Positions 60,437-64,000 of a stretch of 64,000 bases of DNA are shown piece by piece. Both the position numbers and the translations under genes were made by a program. Within the stretch, counting starts at the first letter, position 1; every line of letters begins with the position of its first letter. The DNA comes from Paenibacillus woosongensis (lineage in GTDB: Bacteria > Bacillota > Bacilli > Paenibacillales > Paenibacillaceae), in the NCBI RefSeq assembly GCF_030122845.1, contig NZ_CP126084.1:2542001-2606000 (forward strand). Direction: 5' to 3'. Under the pieces are notes generated by a model. The model was not told where the DNA came from. It searched no databases and worked only from the letters and a program-made list of their open reading frames with translations.

Positions 60437-62056
60437 ATGAAGTACGCTTCAATGACTGATGTAAGCCGAAGAGTGGTTCTATGCCTGCTTGCTGCTGCGC
60501 TGATTTCCCTATGGCCGTCCGCTTTGCATGCGGCGACCTCCTCTGACGAACCGCCGATCGTGGAGTGGAGCCATAAGTATAGCGGTTATACCAAGATTTT
60601 TCATCTAAATGAAACGGAAAGCGGATATGATTTGGCAGGGGTGGCTTTAAGGGACGCGGTGAATTTATCGAAGGTGGATCAATCCGGGCTGCTTCAGGGC
60701 AGCAGAACGTTTTACTTAACTGGAGATAACGGTAAACGCGTTGCGATTACGTCGGCGACCCCTACCCGGGACGGCGGGTTTATTCTAAGCGGAACCTATC
60801 CCGAATTTTATTATTTCGACTGGATTCCTTATGTGACCAAGGTCAATCCTTCCGGAGAAGTGGAATGGAGCAAGGATTTGGCCAGAGATGTGGGTTACGC
60901 CGAGCTGTATGATATTCGGGAGAATCCCGATGGCAGCTACATTTACGCTGCAGTGAATTCAGGTGAACCGATGACCCTCGTTGCTGGCAAATGGAATGAA
61001 CACGGTCAGCCCGTTTGGGAAACGACGCTAAAGACCGGCAGCTTCGTTGAATTATGGAATATGGATACGCTATCGATCGAGCAGTCGCCCCAGGGCTATT
61101 ATTTAGTAATAGGCTGTAATCGCGGAAAGCTGGACATTTGGAATTTAAACGGGGCGGGGGATGTGATCTGGACGAAAAGTTATGGCGGCGTCAAGCCTTC
61201 TGTTGGCATTCCTCTCAAGAATGGCGGATATGCCATAGCTTCTTCCGATTATTTTACGGATATGACATTAACGCTTACGGACGCGCGGGGTGAGACGCTG
61301 TGGACTCAGAACTACGGGGTTCAGGGCAAGGTTCTATCCGTGGAGCAGCTCGATGATGGCGGATACTTGATCGGAACGGTAAAAGGAGCGGTAAAGACGG
61401 ATGAGGAAGGCAGACTCGAGTGGGCAAAAACGGATGTGGATCGGGTACTCCGGGTTGCCGCTACCCGTGAAGGTGCCGTAATAGTGCTTACAGAATACGG
61501 CAACATGATTAAGCTGTCTGCACCACCGCGATCCGAAAAAGTCAAATCCTTAGCCTTTGATTCGGACAGCTATAGCCTGAGCATCGGCCAAACGCTGGAT
61601 ACAGTGGTCACCGCTGTATACGGTCAGGGGGAGGTTCACAATGTCAGCGGGCAAGTTCGGTATTCTTCCGCAGACCCCGATATCGTTGCCATAGACTCCG
61701 TTGGCAACATTACAGGGCTGCGGCATGGCGTCACAACGATCAGCGCCGAGTTGTCCGGGGTGAAGACCAGTGCAGAAGTATATGTTTACGGCTCTGTACC
61801 GATAGACCGGCTGCAGCTGGATTCCGGAGAATACAGTCTGATCGTGGGCCAGACGCTGGATTTGGCCGTGATTTACAATCGAGGCGGGCAGCACCGTATG
61901 ACCGTTACCCGGGATAGCGTTATCACGGTATCTGATTCAACGATTGTTGCTATAGATCCCGAGGGGAATATGACCGGCATAAGAGAGGGACGGACGAGCG
62001 TTACCGCTACTTATGAGGGATTGGAAGCCATGGCAGTCGTTGTGGTATACAAGTGA
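60437..62056 (+). CDS. Secreted DGGY-repeat protein with two BIG2 domains (paralogue 3)
   Basis: A 539-residue exported protein (signal VLCLLAAALISLWPSALHAATS). Repeats: RDGGFILSGTYPE, PDGSYIYAAVNSG, KNGGYAIASSDYF, DDGGYLIGTVKG. Two BIG2 domains follow, at about 370-455 (LAFDSDSYSLSIGQTLDTVV) and 455-539 (LQLDSGEYSLIVGQTLDLAV). The leader GGAGGAGAGAAT before the ATG is the same as in paralogue 1. A strong terminator closes the three-gene array. Function unknown. Confidence 0.8.
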   Translation: MKYASMTDVSRRVVLCLLAAALISLWPSALHAATSSDEPPIVEWSHKYSGYTKIFHLNETESGYDLAGVALRDAVNLSKVDQSGLLQGSRTFYLTGDNGKRVAITSATPTRDGGFILSGTYPEFYYFDWIPYVTKVNPSGEVEWSKDLARDVGYAELYDIRENPDGSYIYAAVNSGEPMTLVAGKWNEHGQPVWETTLKTGSFVELWNMDTLSIEQSPQGYYLVIGCNRGKLDIWNLNGAGDVIWTKSYGGVKPSVGIPLKNGGYAIASSDYFTDMTLTLTDARGETLWTQNYGVQGKVLSVEQLDDGGYLIGTVKGAVKTDEEGRLEWAKTDVDRVLRVAATREGAVIVLTEYGNMIKLSAPPRSEKVKSLAFDSDSYSLSIGQTLDTVVTAVYGQGEVHNVSGQVRYSSADPDIVAIDSVGNITGLRHGVTTISAELSGVKTSAEVYVYGSVPIDRLQLDSGEYSLIVGQTLDLAVIYNRGGQHRMTVTRDSVITVSDSTIVAIDPEGNMTGIREGRTSVTATYEGLEAMAVVVVYK

Positions 62057-62058
62057 AA

Positions 62059-62105
62059 TAAGCCCATCGTTTGTTCGCATTGGACAAACGATGGGCTTAT
62101 TTTTA
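62059..62105. terminator. Terminator of the DGGY array
   Basis: AGCCCATCGTTTGT (62061-62074) pairs with ACAAACGATGGGCT (62084-62097), then TATTTTT. Confidence 0.88.
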
Positions 62106-62152
62106 GCTGGGCGCAGATTTACTGCTTAATGGTGCAAATGCTGGAGCGTATT

Positions 62153-62320
62153 TTATTTGCCGCTGGTTTTGTCGTCGTCGACGAACGCCACGGGCTTGCC
62201 TACCCATTCATCGGCTTGCGGCTCAATGTCTACGCCGCTTTCGATTTTTTTCTTCTCGGCCAAGGAATCGCCTTTCTCGTCAAGCTTGTTGCGGATTTGA
62301 TCCTCAGATTGGTGATCCAT
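62153..62320 (-). CDS. 55-residue hydrophilic protein
   Basis: Starts MDHQSEDQIRNKLDEKGDSL and is rich in Asp, Glu and Lys, with a short conserved-looking end EWVGKPVAFVDDDK. GGAGG lies eight bases before ATG 62320. It has no membrane segment and is probably soluble and partly disordered. I recognise no family. It is a single-gene unit downstream of the LysR gene, in the same direction. Confidence 0.65.
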   Translation of the reverse strand: MDHQSEDQIRNKLDEKGDSLAEKKKIESGVDIEPQADEWVGKPVAFVDDDKTSGK

Positions 62321-62387
62321 TATGGTAGCCTCCTTCTTTTCGGCATAATTGATTCTGTCCCTATTTATAGTTACCCTTAACCGGGCA

Positions 62388-63320
62388 TTACAAACATGAT
62401 CCGTAAGAAGAGCGCAGCGAATCGATAAGGAGCTCCATGAACTGTTTAGCCCCGACAGATAAAGACATATCTCGCCGTGTCGCCACGGAAATAGAGCGCA
62501 AGGGGATCGGCTCGGCGATTTGCAGCTCGAACAGCGTCTCGTCGCGCAGCTCCTCGGCAGCAAAGGCGCGGGCGACGAAGGCGGCTCCATAACCGCGCTT
62601 GGCGAACTCGATCAGCATATCCAGGCTCCCAAGCTCGATGTCGACCTGAGCTTCGATCCCGTAATCATGAAGCCATTTCTCCACGAAATGCCGCGTGCTG
62701 CTGTCTTTGGAGAACAAGAGCAGGGGAATATGGTTTAGCCCGCTGGCGGTCATCTTCTGTCCGGCGAAATGGCGGTAGGCAGGTCCGACGACGAAAACAT
62801 GCTGCTGTGAAATAAGATGGTTGGAGACCAGCCTATCGTCGCTGAGCGGCAAGTGAACCAGTCCGATATCGATCTGACCGTCAAGAAGCTGGCTTTGAAT
62901 GTCGCTGCTCTTTCCTTGGGATAAACGAATTCGGACATCCGGATACCGGCTGTGATACTCATCCAATGCCGGCAGAAGAAGATGTTTGATCATCGGTCCG
63001 CTGGCGCCGACGCGAAGCTCGCCGCTTGATAAATTTTTAAGGTTGGCAATTTTCTCTTCCCCTGCTTTGAGCAGCGCGAAGGATTGCTCGACATACTCAA
63101 GCAAGGCGCTGCCCTCCGGTGTCAGCTGTACGCCTTTGGAGAGCCGGTCGAACAATTTGACTTCGAGGCGTGATTCCAGCTGCTTGATGGCGTAGCTGAC
63201 CGAAGGCTGCGTAATATGCAGCTGCTGGGCAGCTTTGGTCAAGTTGCCGAGGCGCGCGGTATGCAGGAAAATGCGATACAGCTCGATGTTGACTTGATTC
63301 ATTGGAGCCATTGGATCCAT
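62388..63320 (-). CDS. LysR-family transcriptional regulator
   Basis: A 310-residue LysR regulator. The winged helix is NIELYRIFLHTARLGNLTKAAQQLHITQPSVSYAIKQLESRLEV, followed by LFDRLSKGVQLTPEG. The effector domain has LSSGELRVGASGPMIKHLLLPAL, then GQIDIGLVH and ELGSLDMLIEFAKRGYGAAFV. ATG 63320 behind AAGGAG at eight bases is the start; the long frame to 63653 upstream is not used. It is divergent from aroC with a palindrome in the gap, so control of itself and possibly aroC is likely. The effector is unknown. Confidence 0.92.
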   Translation of the reverse strand: MDPMAPMNQVNIELYRIFLHTARLGNLTKAAQQLHITQPSVSYAIKQLESRLEVKLFDRLSKGVQLTPEGSALLEYVEQSFALLKAGEEKIANLKNLSSGELRVGASGPMIKHLLLPALDEYHSRYPDVRIRLSQGKSSDIQSQLLDGQIDIGLVHLPLSDDRLVSNHLISQQHVFVVGPAYRHFAGQKMTASGLNHIPLLLFSKDSSTRHFVEKWLHDYGIEAQVDIELGSLDMLIEFAKRGYGAAFVARAFAAEELRDETLFELQIAEPIPLRSISVATRRDMSLSVGAKQFMELLIDSLRSSYGSCL

Positions 63321-63381
63321 TTGCGCTTCTCCTTCTAGATCTATTTTGTTCATACCGTTCAAATCGTTCAAATTGATCAGA

Positions 63382-63398
63382 CATAGATATAGTCTATG
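63382..63398. promoter_or_regulatory. Probable LysR operator palindrome
   Basis: CATAGA-N5-TCTATG lies 62 bases upstream of the LysR start in the divergent gap with aroC. LysR proteins bind such interrupted palindromes at about this distance. Confidence 0.5.
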
Positions 63399-63497
63399 CC
63401 AAATGATTAGTTTTTGAATTTCATTTATATCAATGAACAAATTATAATGAGAGGTATAAGAAGATGTCAACATTGAGCGAATGAGGGAGAGATCGAT

Positions 63498-64000
63498 ATG
63501 GCAGGCAATACATTTGGAGAAGTATTCAAGATTACGACGTTTGGCGAATCGCACGGGGCGGCCGTTGGGGTTATCGTGGATGGGGTCACGCCGGGAGTGG
63601 AGCTGACCGAAGCTTATATCCAGGCGCAGATGGACCGCCGCAAACCGGGCCAATCTTCGGTGACTACGCCGCGCAAAGAGTATGACATCATAAGCATTAA
63701 ATCCGGCATGTTTGAAGGGAAGACGACGGGTACGCCGCTATTTATCATGCTCGAAAATAAAGATATGCGACCAGAGGCTTACAGTGACATCCAGAACGCT
63801 TTCCGCCCCGGGCATGCTGACTTCACATATTTGCAAAAATACGGCATTCGCGATCACCGCGGCAGCGGCCGGGCTTCGGGCAGAGAGACGGCGGGCCGAG
63901 TAGCCGCCGGAGCGGTAGCGCGCAAGCTGCTGGAGCATCGCGGCGTGCAAGTGGTGGCTTATACGAAGGAGCTTGGCGGAATCCGCTGTGAGACCTACAA
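63498..64000 (+). CDS. aroC: Chorismate synthase AroC (cut by window end)
   Basis: The first 167 residues of chorismate synthase; the gene runs past the window. It starts [20 protein letters not shown], with the FMN/EPSP-binding GESHG and [20 protein letters not shown] further on, and [14 protein letters not shown] between. It makes chorismate from EPSP with reduced FMN, the last common step to aromatic amino acids and folate. GAGGGAGAG precedes the ATG. It is divergent from a LysR regulator. Confidence 0.95.
   Translation, partial: MAGNTFGEVFKITTFGESHGAAVGVIVDGVTPGVELTEAYIQAQMDRRKPGQSSVTTPRKEYDIISIKSGMFEGKTTGTPLFIMLENKDMRPEAYSDIQNAFRPGHADFTYLQKYGIRDHRGSGRASGRETAGRVAAGAVARKLLEHRGVQVVAYTKELGGIRCETY

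Noticed and set aside
63321..63653. An N-terminal extension of the LysR protein
   Set aside because: It would overlap the aroC start and the operator, and AAGGAG lies before ATG 63320.
1..64000. tRNA, rRNA, CRISPR array, prophage
   Set aside because: I saw no clover-leaf candidates, regularly spaced repeats or phage structural genes while reading the window; a tool search (tRNAscan-SE, CRISPR finder) would settle it.

Overview
The window is Gram-positive chromosomal DNA that fits Paenibacillus or a close relative in the Bacillales. Support comes from strong GGAGG ribosome binding sites, GTG/TTG starts, CcpA-type cre sites, a FadR box, fluoride and guanidine-I riboswitches, a futalosine-pathway gene pair, and a B. 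subtilis-like set of fad/etf genes. Most genes are moderately GC-rich. Two segments look foreign and AT-richer: about 8.26-10.43 kb inside the ars locus, and the SMR pair at 36.8-37.5 kb. I saw no rRNA, tRNA or CRISPR array.

Layout. 0-5.8 kb: two membrane proteins (DUF817 and a coupled partner), an SDR, chromate transporter ChrA, a decayed osmoprotectant (OpuC-type) ABC remnant fused in frame, and an MFS exporter. 5.8-11.7 kb: an arsenic locus, arsR-arsB then arsC, interrupted by 3.7 kb bounded by two near-identical, same-orientation IS200-type elements. Between the elements lie a truncated OB-fold (ExoVII-like) gene and three small accessory genes. 11.8-24.2 kb: housekeeping and stress metabolism (Gfo/Idh/MocA oxidoreductase, coiled-coil protein, Bcr-type exporter, GH13 alpha-glucosidase, thioredoxin-reductase-like flavoprotein, ABM monooxygenase, DinB protein, two GNATs, GYF membrane protein, MFS, MBL hydrolase, KDPG aldolase). 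24.2-27.7 kb: two secreted paralogues with a GH18-like VDIEPY core; the larger has a perfect cre site upstream.

28-39.7 kb: a 51-residue orphan gene, a short SigA-like sigma factor without region 1.1, a cytoplasmic trypsin-fold protease, a fluoride riboswitch with its CLC-type exporter, a PCYCGC lipoprotein next to a radical SAM/SPASM protein, mqnB-mqnD, an old-yellow-enzyme (namA), a guanidine-I riboswitch with a paired SMR exporter whose second gene carries a stop at codon 3, a DUF4062 protein translationally coupled to a 63-residue protein, and a nitroreductase. 39.7-54.6 kb: an SgrR-like regulator, then a consolidated fatty-acid beta-oxidation region. etfA, etfB and fadR run leftward and fadF-fadN-fadA-fadE-lcfA-thioesterase run rightward, with a palindromic FadR box in the divergent gap.

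54.6-64 kb: a membrane protein; a three-gene unit (Lgt-like membrane protein, ResA/TlpA thioredoxin, small FMN-type protein) behind a strong promoter whose start point is covered by a CsoR-type copper operator; three tandem secreted paralogues with DGGY-type propeller-like repeats and BIG2 domains; a small hydrophilic protein; a LysR regulator; and divergent aroC, cut by the window end. The least understood and most interesting parts are the DUF4062 pair, the VDIEPY glycosidase-like pair, the tandem DGGY family and the CsoR-box redox unit.
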